Below, piece by piece: positions 53,282 to 64,000 of a stretch of 64,000 bases of DNA. Source of the DNA: Ascarosepion bandense (taxonomy: Eukaryota > Mollusca > Cephalopoda > Sepiida > Sepiidae). Where the stretch lies: NCBI GenBank assembly GCA_037127315.1, contig JBBBDQ010001186.1:4102001-4166000 (forward strand), read 5' to 3'. Numbering within the stretch: position 1 is the stretch's first letter; every line of letters starts with the position of its first letter. The position numbers and the translations under genes are program-made. The notes beneath the pieces were generated by a model that was given only the letters and a program-made list of their open reading frames with translations, had not been told where the DNA came from and did no database searches.

Positions 53282-54540
53282 GTGCTATATGAGCTGAATT
53301 TACTATTAGTAGATTTCAATATGCGTATTTTTCTAAAAAATATTGAACGAAGGAGATTTAAGCTAAGAAGCCAGCATAAAGAGCTATTTTGTAACAAGAT
53401 TAATTTGATTAAAGAATTGTGAACTTCGGATTGCTGATGCTTGGAATAAAATTAAACCAGTATGTATCTTTATCCAAATAAGTACTTGTTAGAAAGCCAC
53501 CAGAAAAGCAAAACTGATCCACATTACCCGAAAAAAACAGTTAAGTGTGCCTAACAATCTAATGCTTTGCTGATTGTAATAATAGCCACCTTCTTATGTG
53601 GAAACATCCAGCATTTATTGACTGAACAGCCATTGCTACTCGAGTTACACTTTTCATCAATTCTTGCCCGTCGGGATGGAACCAAAGCATAGGTTTACTT
53701 TTCCGCATCTCTAATGGTAAAAGTATTATTAGTTGTGTCCTTATAAGGAAACGTTCGCCATGTTTTGGTCTAGTGGCTACTTACTATGGACACTTTGAAG
53801 TGGTCTAATAGTAGCAACACGTGAGCACTATAATGTGTCACATCTAAGCAAAGAATAACTAAAGAAGATTTTAGCATTTTAAATACACTTGAGTGTTAGA
53901 TTTAAAAGTTACTGAGTTCGTCCGTCCGTTACGCCACTTACTCTCTATACGAGCTTTTCCTTCTCCTCTATATTTTTAAACGCTACTCTCCTCAGCCTTT
54001 GCCAAACGGAAGGGTAGTAAAGAGTGAGAGAGTAGGAGGAGAGAACCTATAGCATTACCGTATCAGTAGCAGCTTAAGGTGGTGGCTGTAGCAGTAATTG
54101 TTTGTGTATATCTGTGTGTGTACAATATAGTAGAAATAAGGTTTGTTGTCGTATCCCTCGACCTAATAACGAAATTTCTAGCCTATACACCCTTGGCCAT
54201 TACTCAGTTGGTCTTTTCGGTATATAATGGACACAGGAGCCATGAATTTTCAGTAAAAAAAAAATTCTATTTCAAAATCTCTCACAAAATAGCGTACAGT
54301 ATTTTGGTTACGGTCTGTGCATACGCCGCTTAATATAAGATTACAGTAAAGTAGCTTCTATGGACAAAGCTTTTGTAGATATTTTAATAAAATTGCACTC
54401 TGTGTTATCGTTATTTTATTATCCAATACCTTTATGTTTGAAGACGTTACTGCCATTTGTAGTATGACACAGTAACATTTTCCCAGGAAATCATAATTAT
54501 CCTTTCGTGGAAATTCCACGGGTTCCGCTAGTTTGTATAT
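53281..54540. other. Largest stretch free of recognised repeats
   Basis: No known transposon motif, tandem repeat or microsatellite seen over 1.25 kb, and GC is somewhat higher around 53930-54070. The 84-codon frame at 54079-54333 starts in a Val/Cys-rich run and shows no domain. It could be unique DNA. No exon signal strong enough to annotate. Confidence 0.4.
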
Positions 54541-54561
54541 ATGAATGTACTAGTTAGGAAT

Positions 54562-54889
54562 TCATAGAGAAATCGTAACATTATGGTAATTGTTGCCAAA
54601 CTGGTAATTTTTTGCCCTCCATATGTGGTCACCTACGCCTGATTTTTCTATTTCAACTGCTGCTACGGTTTTACGAGGTTCCTGAAGTCTTATCTTAAAG
54701 AGGTATCCTGTTTCTCCTTTATATTTCCTGTCATAGCTGCATGGAACGCTGTACACACAGTCCTTAATCATGTTCTCCTTTAGGGAAGGTCATACTCGGC
54801 GGATGTGATTGCGAAGGTCGTCCTGATGTTATATAGCCCACAGATCTATTGTATTTTACCGACAATCTCTTCACATAGCGTAGACATAC
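54562..54889 (-). pseudogene. Penelope-like GIY-YIG domain relic
   Basis: Minus strand from 54771: MIKDCVYSVPCSYDRKYKGE then TGYLFKIRLQEPRKTV, EIEKSGVGDHIW. CVYSVPC...KYKGETG corresponds to the GIY...YIG motifs and KIRLQE to the Arg-containing helix. The upstream 100 bp (54780-54889) hold stop-ridden linker. Its RT lies beyond a solo LTR at 55188-55523. Confidence 0.8.
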
Positions 54890-55187
54890 TGTTGGGGAGT
54901 AGTTTTCGCACTGAAAATTATAATCGTGCTATGTCGGTTGCTACTCGACTTAACGCACCCTAAATATTAGGAACATGGTAATCATCCACTTTAAGCTGAC
55001 TCCTTAGTATTCGGCTAACTGCCGACTTATATCAACTGCCTAGTAGTTCTACTGAACTCCAATAAAACTCTAAAGAACTCTCTAGGACTTCTCTGAACAT
55101 CCAAGAACTTCTTGAGTTAACTTCCTGTTAACTCTTATAGGAGGGAGAGTCCATTATCTGAGGGATAGGTGTGCTTTACCTATAACA
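54890..55187. mobile_element. Solo LTR with 5-bp TSD, inserted in a Penelope relic
   Basis: TGTTGGGGAG...CTATAACA, 298 bp, flanked by 'catac' on both sides (54885-54889 and 55188-55192). Homologous to the LTR at 27231-27571. It contains 'tagttttcgcactga', 'tcgtgctatgtcggttgc' and 'ggagggagagtcc'. The termini TGTT/AACA and 5-bp TSD are standard for LTR elements; homologous recombination between two LTRs leaves such solo copies. Confidence 0.9.
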
Positions 55188-55523
55188 CATACCGAATTTT
55201 TTTTTCTCTTGCACACTTCTATACAAGTTTGTCAGAGATGCTGTCATGTACCCAAGGTAGTTGTTACTTATTCGATCTTGTTCGTTTGTCTCTGGTTCGC
55301 CGCTTTGATGTTGTAAGCAGCGAACAATCCATTTCTTTACACTGTATGGGTGGTGGGAAAATGAGGTATAAACTTGTGTACAGAAACTCAGCATCTCCAT
55401 CAGGTCATCTATTGTTATAATGGTACATTTTCCTAGGAATGGGTTTGAGGCCAATCTATCTACCAATAGTGTCTTCTCTGTGGGTATCTCGATGAGCAAA
55501 GTAACCACGTCCAGGCTCACCAT
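55188..55523 (-). pseudogene. Penelope-like reverse transcriptase fragment
   Basis: Open for about 110 codons on the minus strand: MVSLDVVTLLIEIPTEKTLL (motif A with Asp in SLDVV), then IITIDDLMEMLSFCTQVYTS. This matches the start of the palm in Penelope-like RT. A degraded tail follows up to the LTR junction. The catalytic YxDD box is not readable. Same strand and order as the GIY-YIG piece at 54562-54889, so they are one element split by the solo LTR. Confidence 0.8.
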
Positions 55524-55599
55524 CTGGTTGGATTGAATGGGAGACTTTGATTATTACAATGAAGCGGGGGGAGTTTCGGACATATGATAGTAAATTTTA

Positions 55600-56110
55600 C
55601 AGTATTTACATTATTCGGATTATTCTCCTCATCTTTGTTACCATTTGTACGACGTTTCGGTCGTTGTACTCTCCGGCCTTATTCAGGTGCTAGGAATTTC
55701 GAACCGAAACCTTTATTACAATCATTGAGGCATACGAACTCCATTCCTTGCGTAAAGCCTCGGTTGGAAGTCATGGGTTATCTCCCTCTAACCCTACAAG
55801 TTACTTGTTCACCATTGCTGTCTTTAAGGACACATGGTATAGTGGATATAGACGTTGTTTAGTTCCTGACTTGACTCTTAGAGTTATGAGTTCAATACCA
55901 GGCTACATCAGTGTTGAAGGAGAAAAAACATGACTATCAAAGGAGATTCGCAATGTAATGAGAATGATGTACGCCAGTGATCGTAATAAAGGGTTCAGTT
56001 CGAAATTCCTATCAGTTGAAGAAGACCGCAGCGTATAACGGCCGAAACGTCGTACAAATGGCAACAAAGAGGAGGACAATAGTCCGAATCATGTAAATAG
56101 TGTATATATA
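55600..56110 (+). mobile_element. ~510-bp element: inverted hammerhead-like ends around a tRNA-like head
   Basis: The left end (minus) and right end (plus) are inverted copies: 'atttgtacgacgtttcggtc' at 55645-55664 and 'ggccgaaacgtcgtacaaat' at 56040-56059; 'catgtaaatag'-type sequence is terminal on both. Between them 55838-55915 holds an A-box-like 'atagtggatatagacgttg' and a B box 'gagttcaatacc'. A second inverted pair ('gaaatttcgaaccgaaac' / 'gttcagttcgaaattcc') lies inside. 22130-22425 and 12755-13080 are partial copies. Confidence 0.65.
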
Positions 56111-56256
56111 GATCTGTTTTTCTCTCATTCAATCTAAGTTTATCTCACTTTCTGCCTTTCTAACTCTCTCTACATGCACAATCACACACATACACACACA
56201 CAAACACAAGCACACACATATATCACTATCAGTTTATTCATATCTATCTCAATTAT

Positions 56257-56260
<4 letters not shown>

Positions 56261-56304
<44 letters not shown>
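56261..56304. repeat. (CT)n microsatellite
   Basis: About 22 CT units. Confidence 0.95.
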
Positions 56305-56305
<1 letters not shown>

Positions 56306-56335
56306 GCGTATATGTGTTTTTATTTTCTCCCGTAT

Positions 56336-56796
56336 TCTCTTCTATAAATACTTTCACGGCTTCTGCTCTGATGAACTTAGATCACTGGTGCCCCCTAAAT
56401 ACGAATTTGCACGAGATACTAGATTAGCAACTAGATCCCACCCTTTTACAGTGAAACCGATAAAATGCAGCCGTAACTTCTACTCCAACAGTTTCTTTCC
56501 TCGCACTTCCCGACTGTGGAATTCTCTTCCACACGATTGCTTCCCCGACGGCTACAATCTCCAGGAGTTTAAATGTAAGGTCAATAGACACCTCCTAACA
56601 CACTAACCTGCTCCCATTCTATCAAACATTCTTCCCATCTGCCCAACCCTCATCCTCGCTATCCTTACTCATCTGTGACCTTCCTCCTGACATTCCCTAT
56701 GTCTAACCACTCCTTCTCTTTACCTTCCCCTATGTAGCCCCATGCACAATAGTGGCAGTGGAATGCCTTGCTTGGGGTGAGATGATTAAAAAAAAA
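56336..56796 (+). pseudogene. LINE family A RT C-terminus plus 3' UTR
   Basis: FYKYFHGFCSDELRSLVPPK (56341-56400), then SHPFTVKPIKCSRNFYSNSF and FPDGYN...CKVNRHLLTH, TAA at about 56604. The 3' UTR ends 'tgcttggggtgagatgatta' plus A9. Open for 88 codons, so among the better preserved copies; palm and endonuclease missing. Confidence 0.85.
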
Positions 56797-57014
56797 ATCT
56801 ATGTTTCTGTATTAATTTTCTATCCCTTCTTAGATATACACTAGCAGTTTAGTCCGGTTTCACTCGGGTAGTTTAAGGAATAATAAGAATAAAAAACATA
56901 TGATGAATTTACATAGCAAATACTTACACAACATCCACCCCCGTCACTTTTATAGATATAGATAACAATGTAGAATGTCTCTATTGGATTTCAGATATAT
57001 AGCTATAGATAATA

Positions 57015-57072
57015 TAAAGTGGGGTGATCGATTCTATATGTTAATCAATACATAAACTGATCCCTGATTTTG
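57015..57072. repeat. Stand-alone copy of the palindromic linker
   Basis: 'ataaagtggggtgatcgatt' and the inverse-like 'ataaactgatccctgatttt' 20 bp later. It is the same hairpin sequence found inside dimeric SINE-1 and LINE-A tails, here without either. Confidence 0.6.
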
Positions 57073-57306
57073 TGGGGTAATAATATATATTTTTCTACCC
57101 CTAATTTTGGATTTCTGAAAAATTTCAAGGTGTCGTTAGCGTTCTAAAATTTTGATCTCCAACTGAGCGCAACTTCCGTCGAGCTAGACCGCAAAATGCA
57201 GACGCTAAGTCGAATCTATCAAACAAATACTTACACAACGTCCACCCTCGTCACTTTTATAGATATAGATACATCTATATGTTCTCTTCTCTCTATCGAA
57301 CTTTGT

Positions 57307-57310
<4 letters not shown>

Positions 57311-57377
<67 letters not shown>
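57311..57377. repeat. (CT)n(TA)n compound microsatellite
   Basis: About 17 CT then about 16 TA units. Confidence 0.95.
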
Positions 57378-57380
<3 letters not shown>

Positions 57381-57384
57381 ACAC

Positions 57385-57870
57385 ATCTAGACTTATTTAT
57401 AAATGGAACTTTGTGTATGTGTGTCCGTTACCTATAGACTTCGAAACTGCTAAACCGATTTTCTTCAAAATTTACACAGTTGTACTATAAGCGTCTGCGA
57501 GTGTTCTTAGCTATCTTTTGTGTTGAGGTACCCCCGATAAATATCGAAAATCGATAATCGAAAAAATCGGATTATATAAGGAGTGGTCCGAATTTAATCA
57601 AATTTGATACACTCATAGACAAAGACATAAGAAACGATATTCAGAAGTTTCAAGGTTGCAGTTCTTACAATAGTGCAGTAACTCGATAATATATATATAT
57701 ATATATAAAAGGCAAGATGTTTGTGTGTCAGTCTACGGTTTCGCTTTAACTGGAAACAACTACTACTTTTTAGTCTTTCGTGCCAACGTCCAAAGAATCT
57801 GAGCTCCAGGACCATGGATTAGTTTTAAAGCTTTCATTACACCCGAGCAACGCCGGGCTATACTGCTAGT
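57385..57870 (-). repeat. 'GCCCGGCGTTGCTCG' dispersed repeat, minus-strand copy
   Basis: Collinear with 33783-34290 on the opposite strand, including the internal (TA)n (57689-57707). The 5' side also matches 18625-18750 ('ctttggacgttggcacgaaa'). Confidence 0.85.
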
Positions 57871-57884
57871 ATATATATGCATGT

Positions 57885-58240
57885 ATGAAAAATTAAAAAT
57901 ATCATTAAAAGAGATCCTATCCTTAAATGGGAGATATTAAAAAGATGTTCAAACTGCAAAGTAGGTAGTAAGTTCTGTAAATTATGCGGGGAAGAAAAAT
58001 TAGCCATAGCATTGTTCGAACCCTCGCGGAACTTGCTAAATTCTAAAACTGAAATTTTGAATAAATGTAAACAGGTAAAAAATTGCTTATTCAATTAGTG
58101 TTTTTTTTTCTTTTTTTAGTTGTAATAAAAGTTGTTCTACCCTGCTTGTCTTGGTTTCTTCTTTACTTGAGTACTATATATTTGCGGTTTTAATTTTAGT
58201 TGTTAGCCTCTTACCCTGAAGAACCGTTGTGTGAAACCGC
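57885..58240 (+). pseudogene. GIY-YIG retroelement C-terminal end and terminus
   Basis: Plus strand: KRDPILKWEILKRCSNCKVG then SKFCKLCGEEKLAIALFEPS and LLNSKTEILNKCKQ, stop at about 58098. Cys-x2-Cys-x7-Cys-x2-Cys-Gly-Glu-Glu-Lys followed by LLN...E...C is the C-terminal pattern of RT-GIY-YIG retroelements. The non-coding end carries 'ccctgaagaaccgttgtgtg' then 'aaaccgcggt', another CUGAAGA-type terminus. No upstream RT. Confidence 0.6.
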
Positions 58241-58533
58241 GGTAGCTGATGGTTCGCTTCTAGATTTCTTGTATTGTATTCTCGCTCTACTTTCGTAATT
58301 TCGTATAGAGCACTTTATTGTTAAGGTTTCGTTTTAGGTTTTTTTTTCTTTCCAACGGGCACTAGACGTATTGTTCTTGTGCGCTGTTTGTTTCTTTTTT
58401 TCTCCCCCCTTTATTTAACCCACGAGGGGATCCTCGCCGGGTTATAGGAAGGTTTAAATTACTGTTAAGTTAGCACTATTTTTGGAAGTTCAGTCACTTA
58501 TTATTAGTGTTGCCTTACTGTGATTAGGTTCAT

Positions 58534-58535
<2 letters not shown>

Positions 58536-58621
<86 letters not shown>
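58536..58621. repeat. (TA)n(TG)n compound microsatellite
   Basis: About 22 TA then about 20 TG units. Confidence 0.97.
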
Positions 58622-58623
<2 letters not shown>

Positions 58624-58880
58624 AAAGATTTAATTAATATTTTTACGATTTGCCTCTATAATCGCTTCCCATCGTGCATGAGTATATTTACAAACTAAAA
58701 TAAGCAACATCTTAATTTGTAATTATCAAAACGTACTTAGTAGCGCATTAAGATGACAAATATATGCAAATATATGCAAATAAATTGAATTATTCGGTCA
58801 AGAATAATAGAGGGTGAGTCAGGCCCAGAAAATAGAGTGCGTCACCGGAAGAACTGCGGTCAAAATAGTTTTTCGTCATT

Positions 58881-59150
58881 CAGTCAGTTAAGAGCCATAC
58901 GTGATACACGCTTTGGGCGATCATGTCCCGAAAGAGACATGACTGACTGGGCAGAAGATTATCCCACAGTAGGTTACTATTGCTTTCTGCGGTAGACTGG
59001 TTGCCAGCCAAGGCTATAGAACCCAATCTGTCCTGTTATTTGACTTATAGCTAGAGGGGGAAGAGATGTATTATATTATTAAGTAATAAATAGTGGGGGA
59101 TCATTTTATTATTTCATAACAATATAAAACTGATCCCCAACTTTATACGA
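58881..59150 (-). mobile_element. SINE-1 core plus palindromic linker next to the satellite
   Basis: Core and body from 'cagtcagttaagagccatac' to 'ttatttgacttatagctaga' (59050), then the linker with arms 'agtgggggatcattttat' and 'aaaactgatccccaacttta' (59092-59146). The first monomer with its tRNA head is missing, and 20 bp later the satellite begins. Confidence 0.8.
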
Positions 59151-59171
59151 AGTAGAATCCTTAACGAAACT

Positions 59172-60560
59172 CGTTAATCTTCGTTAATTTCCGTGAAATA
59201 AAACAGAATATCTACTTAAATACGAGTATCGATCAAAAATAACGTTCAAACAAATCATTTCCAATTGTCGGTTGTTTATAACCAGTTTCGTTAATCTTCG
59301 TTAATTTCCGTGAAATAAAACAGAATATCTACTTAAATACGAGTATCGATCAAAAATAATGTTCAAACAAATCATTTCAAATTGTCGCTTGTTTATAACC
59401 AAGTTTCGTTAATCTTCGTTAATTTCCGTGAAATAAAACAGAATATCTACTTAAATACGAGTATCGATCAAAAATAATGTTCAAACAAATCATTTCAAAT
59501 TGTCGGTTGCTTATAACCAGTTTCGTTAATCTTCGTTAATTTCCGTGAAATAAAACAGAATATCTACTTAAATACGAGTATCGATCAAAAATAACGTTCA
59601 AACAAATCATTTCCAATTGTCGGTTGTTTATAACCAGTTTCGTTAATCTTCGTTAATTTCCGTGAAATAAAACAGATTATCTACTTAAATACGAGTATCG
59701 ATCAAAAATAATGTTCAAACAAATCATTTCAAATTGTCGCTTGTTTATAACAAAGTTTCGTTAATCTTCGTTAATTTCCGTGAAATAAAACAGAATATCT
59801 ACTTAAATACGAGTATCGATCAAAAATAATGTTCAAACAAATCATTTCAAATTGTCGGTTGCTTATAACCATCTTCGTTAATTTCCGTGAAATAAAACAG
59901 AATATCTACTTAAATACGAGTATCGATCAAAAATAACGTTCAAACAAATCATTTCCAATTGTCGGTTGTTTATAACCAGTTTCGTTAATCTTCGTTAATT
60001 TCCGTGAAATAAAACAGAATATCTACTTAAATACGAGTATCGATCAAAAATAATGTTCAAACAAATCATTTCAAATTGTCGCTTGTTTATAACCAAGTTT
60101 CGTTAATCTTCGTTAATTTCCGTGAAATAAAACAGAATATCTACTTAAATACGAGTATCGATCAAAAATAATGTTCAAACAAATCATTTCAAATTGTCGG
60201 TTGCTTATAACCAGTTTCGTTAATCTTCGTTAATTTCCGTGAAATAAAACAGAATATCTACTTAAATACGAGTATCGATCAAAAATAACGTTCAAACAAA
60301 TCATTTCCAATTGTCGGTTGTTTATAACCAGTTTCGTTAATCTTCGTTAATTTCCGTGAAATAAAACAGAATATCTACTTAAATACGAGTATCGATCAAA
60401 AATAATGTTCAAACAAATCATTTCAAATTGTCGCTTGTTTATAACCAAGTTTCGTTAATCTTCGTTAATTTCCGTGAAATAAAACAGAATATCTACTTAA
60501 ATACGAGTATCGATCAAAAATAATGTTCAAACAAATCATTTCAAATTGTCGGTTGTTTAT
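59172..60560. repeat. Three-monomer higher-order repeat (ABC x 4)
   Basis: Monomer types differ at linked sites. A has 'aacgttc', 'ttccaattg' and 'cggttgttta'. B has 'aatgttc', 'ttcaaattg', 'cgcttgttta' and an extra a in 'accaag'. C has 'aatgttc', 'ttcaaattg' and 'cggttgctta'. The order ABC ABC ABC ABC holds, the third C being 9-10 bp shorter and the last carrying 'ttgttta'. The period is about 353 bp. After 60560 three C-like monomers follow and the order is lost. Confidence 0.9.
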
Positions 60561-63500
60561 AACCAGTTTCGTTAATCTTCGTTAATTTCCGTGAAATAAA
60601 ACAGAATATGTACTTAAATACGAGTATCGATCAAAAATAATGTTCAAACAAATCATTTCAAATTGTCGGTTGTTTATAACCAGTTTCGTTAATCTTCGTT
60701 AATTTCCGTGAAATAAAACAGAATATCTACTTAAATACGAGTATCGATCAAAAATAATGTTCAAACAAATCATTTCAAATTGTCGGTTGTTTATAACCAG
60801 TTTCGTTAATCTTCGTTAATTTCCGTGAAATAAAACAGAATATCTACTTAAATACGAGTATCGATCAAAAATAATGTTCAAGTAAATCATTTCAAATTGT
60901 CGGTTGTTTATAACCAAGTTTCGTTAATCTTCGTTAATTTTGTGAAATAAAATGAGAATATTCACGTAATACGAGTATCGATCAAAAATAATGTTCAAAC
61001 AAACTTGTCAAATTGTTGCGTTTGTTATAACCAAGTTTCGTTAATCTTCGTTAATTTCTACAAACGAATATCTACTTAAATACGAGTATCGACTCAAAAT
61101 AATGTTCAAACAAATCATTCTATAAATTGTCGCTTGTTTATAACCAATGTTTGTTAATCTTCGTTAATTTCCGTGAAATAAAACAGAATATCTACTTAAA
61201 TACGAGTATCGATCAAAAATAATGTTCAAAACAAATCATCAAAATTATTTTGGTTGCTTATAACCAGTTTCGTTAATCTTCGTTAATTTTGAAAAAACAG
61301 AATATCTACTTAAATACAGTATCGATCAAAAATAATGTCCAAACAAATCATTTCAAATTGTCGCTTGTTTATAACCAAGTTTCGTTAATCTTCGCGAATT
61401 TCGTGGTAGTAAACAGAATATCTACTTAAATTACGAGTATCGATCAAAAATAATGTTCCACAAATCATTTCAAATTGCTTGGTTGCTTATAAATCAGTTC
61501 TGTTAATCTTCGTTAATTTCCGTGAAATAAACAGAATATCACTTAAATACGAGTATCGATCAAAAATAATGTTCAAATCATTTCAAATTGTCGCTTGTTT
61601 ATAACCGTTTCGTTAATCTTCTGTTAATTTCAAAATAAAACAGAATATCTACTTAAATACGAGTATCGATCAAAATAATGTTCAAACAAATTATTTCAAT
61701 TGTCGCTTGTTTATAACCAAGTTTCGTTAATCTTCGTTAATTTTGTGAAATAAAACAGAATATCTACTTAAATACGAGTATCGATCAAAATAATGTTCAT
61801 ACAAATCATTTCAAATTGTCGCTTGTTTATAACCAAGTTTCGTTAATCTTCGTTAATTTCCGTGAAATAAAACAGAATATCTACATTTAAATATTATATT
61901 GATCAAAAATAATGTTCAAACAAATCATTTCAAATTGTCGCTTGTTTATAACCAAGTTTCGTTAATTCGTTAATTTTTCCGTGAAATAAAACAGAATATC
62001 TACTTTAAATAATATGAGAATATCGATCAAAAATAATGTTCAAACAAATCATTTCAAATTGTCGTTTACTTATAACCAAGTTTCGTTAATCTTCGTTAAT
62101 TTCCGTGAAATAAAACAGAATATCTACTTAAATACGAGTATCGATCAAAAATAATGTTCAACAACTACTTAAATTGTCGCTTGTTTATAACCAAGTTTCG
62201 TTAATCTTCGTTAATTTCCGTGAAATAAAACAGAATATCTACTTAAATACGAGTATCGATCAAAAATAATGTTCAAACAAATCATTTCAAATTGTCGCTT
62301 GTTTATAACCAAGTTTCGTTAATCTTCGTTAATTTCCGTGAAATAAAACAGAATATCTACTTAAATACGAGTATCGATCGTACATGTTCATACAAATCAT
62401 TTCAAATTGTCGCTTGTTTATAACCAAGTTTCCTGTTAATCTTCGTTAATTTCCGCAATGAAACAGGAATATCTACTTAAATACGAGTATCGATCAAAAT
62501 AATGTTCATGCCAAATCATTTCAAATTGTCGCTTATTATAATTCAAGTTTCGTTAATCTTCGTTAATTCTCCGTGAAATAAACAGAATATTCACTTAAAT
62601 ACGAGTATCGATCAAAATAATGTTCAAACAAATCATTTCAAATTGTCGCTTGTTTATAACCAAGTTTCGTTAATCTTCGTTAATTTCCGTGAAATAAAAC
62701 AGAATATCTACTTAAATACGAGTATCGATCAAAAATAATGTTCAAACAAATCATTTCAAATTGTCGCTTGTTTATAACCAAGTTTCCTGTTAATCTTCGT
62801 TAATTTCCGTGAAATAAAACAGAATATCTACTTAAATACGAGTATCGATCAAAAATACTGCTCAAACAAATCATTTCAAATTGTCGCTTGTTTATGTTCA
62901 GTTTCGTTAATTCGTTAATTTCAGAAATAAAACAGAATATCTACTTAAATACGAGTATCGATCAAAAATAATGTTCATACAAATCATTTCAAATTGTCGC
63001 TTGTTTATAACCAAATTTCGTTAATCTTCGTTAATTTCCGTGAAATAAACAGAATATCTACTTAAATACGAGTATCGATCAAAAATAATGTTCAAACAAA
63101 TCATTTCAAATTGTCGGTTGTTTATAACCAAGTTTCGTTAATCTTCGTTAATTTCCGTGAAATAAAACAGAATATCTACTTAAATACGAGTATCGATCAA
63201 AAATAATGTTCAAACAAATCATTTCAAATTGTCGCTTGTTTATAACCAAGTTTCGTTAATCTTCGTTAATTTCCGTGAAATAAAACAGAATATCTACTTA
63301 AATACGAGTATCGATCAAAAATAATGTTCAAACAAATCATTTCAAATTGTCGTTTGTTTATAACCAAGTTTCGTTAATCTTCGTTAATTTCCGTGAAATA
63401 AAACAGAATATCTACTTAAATACGAGTATCGATCAAAATAATGTTCAAACAAATCATTTCAAATTGTCGCTTGTTTATAACCAAGTTTCGTTAATCTTCG

Positions 63501-64000
63501 TTAATTTCCCCGTGAAATAAAACAGAATATCACTAACAATATATCGATCAAAAATAATGTTCAAACAAATCATTTCAAATTGTCGGTTGTTTATAAACGT
63601 CATTATTCCTCGTTAATTTCCGGAAATAAACAGAATATCTACTTAAATAATGAGTATCGATCAAAAATAATGTTCAAACAAATCATTTCAAATTGTCGCT
63701 TGTTTATAACCAAGTTTCGTTAGTTCCTCGTTAATTTCCGTGTATTAAAACAGAATATCTACTTAAATGAGTATCGATCAAAAATAATGTTCAAACAAAT
63801 CATTTCAAATTGTCGCTTGTTTATAACCAAGTTTCGTTAATCTTCGTTAATTCGTGAAATAAAATAGAATATCTCAATAAATACGAGTATCGATCAAAAA
63901 TAATGTTCAAAACAAATCATTTCAAATTGTCGCTTGTTTATAACTGTTTTGCTAATCTTCGTTAATTTCCGTGAAATAAAAAATATAATATCTACTTAAA
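59172..64000. repeat. ~118-bp satellite array, runs off the window end
   Basis: About 41 monomers of 117-118 bp with the landmarks 'gtttcgttaatcttcgttaa', 'ccgtgaaataaaacagaata', 'cttaaatacgagtatcgatc', 'caaacaaatcattt' and 'ttgtttataacca'. AT-rich with no coding frame. 59172 to about 60930 is clean. About 60935-62600 and parts of 63480-63970 have many 1-8 base indels per monomer, while 62630-63470 is mostly clean. The right boundary is not in the window. Confidence 0.97.

Noticed and set aside
55176..55523. Start of the RT fragment at its frame boundary near 55176
   Set aside because: The first bases belong to the solo LTR (ends 55187) and the TSD. The Penelope sequence begins after them.

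Overview
The window looks like a repeat-saturated intergenic stretch of a coleoid cephalopod (octopus-type) nuclear genome. It is AT-rich and full of (TA)n, (CA)n and (TATC)n arrays. Its main repeats are tRNA-derived SINEs, a Jockey-like LINE whose 3' end reads '...gccttgcttggggcgatatgattataaaa', Penelope-like elements with GIY-YIG nucleases, and mollusc-type 5S sequence. The taxon is inferred from these repeat families by recognition, not from a search. I see no intact host protein-coding gene, rRNA or tRNA gene. Every protein signal I can name is a broken mobile-element gene. The longest open frames (370 and 351 codons, 23.6-24.8 kb) are translations of a (TATC)n array.

Layout. 0-13 kb: LINE relics (families A and B), single and dimeric tRNA-SINEs, a 5S rRNA pseudogene, and a SINE dimer inserted in another SINE with a visible target-site duplication (TSD). 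13.3-18.25 kb: an old degenerate ~80-bp minisatellite with a freshly homogenised 82-bp core and a TSD-flanked SINE. 18.6-26 kb: LINE, RTE, Tc1 and mariner relics, a 1-kb spaced (TATC)n array, and a hammerhead-bearing SINE. 27-34 kb: an LTR with a tRNA-iMet-type primer site, then Penelope-like elements. 34-43 kb: a second hammerhead SINE, many (TA)n tracts, palindromes and a SAM-domain Gag relic. 43-51 kb: one Tc1-like transposon, its transposase split into three pieces by nested insertions, and one terminal repeat apparently expanded into a minisatellite. 51-59 kb: nested SINEs, a solo LTR with TSD inside a Penelope relic, and a long hairpin. 59.2-64 kb (runs off the end): a ~118-bp satellite whose first four repeats show a three-monomer higher-order unit.

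I do not claim a new host system. The strongest candidates for something undescribed are: (1) two 44-nt hammerhead-ribozyme-like structures in a tRNA-headed element, with a compensatory base-pair change between copies; (2) the ABC higher-order satellite and its likely single-copy ancestor 7 kb away; (3) the minisatellite apparently grown from a Tc1 direct repeat; and (4) a dimeric SINE with a palindromic linker that moved as one unit. All family names come from motif recognition by eye.
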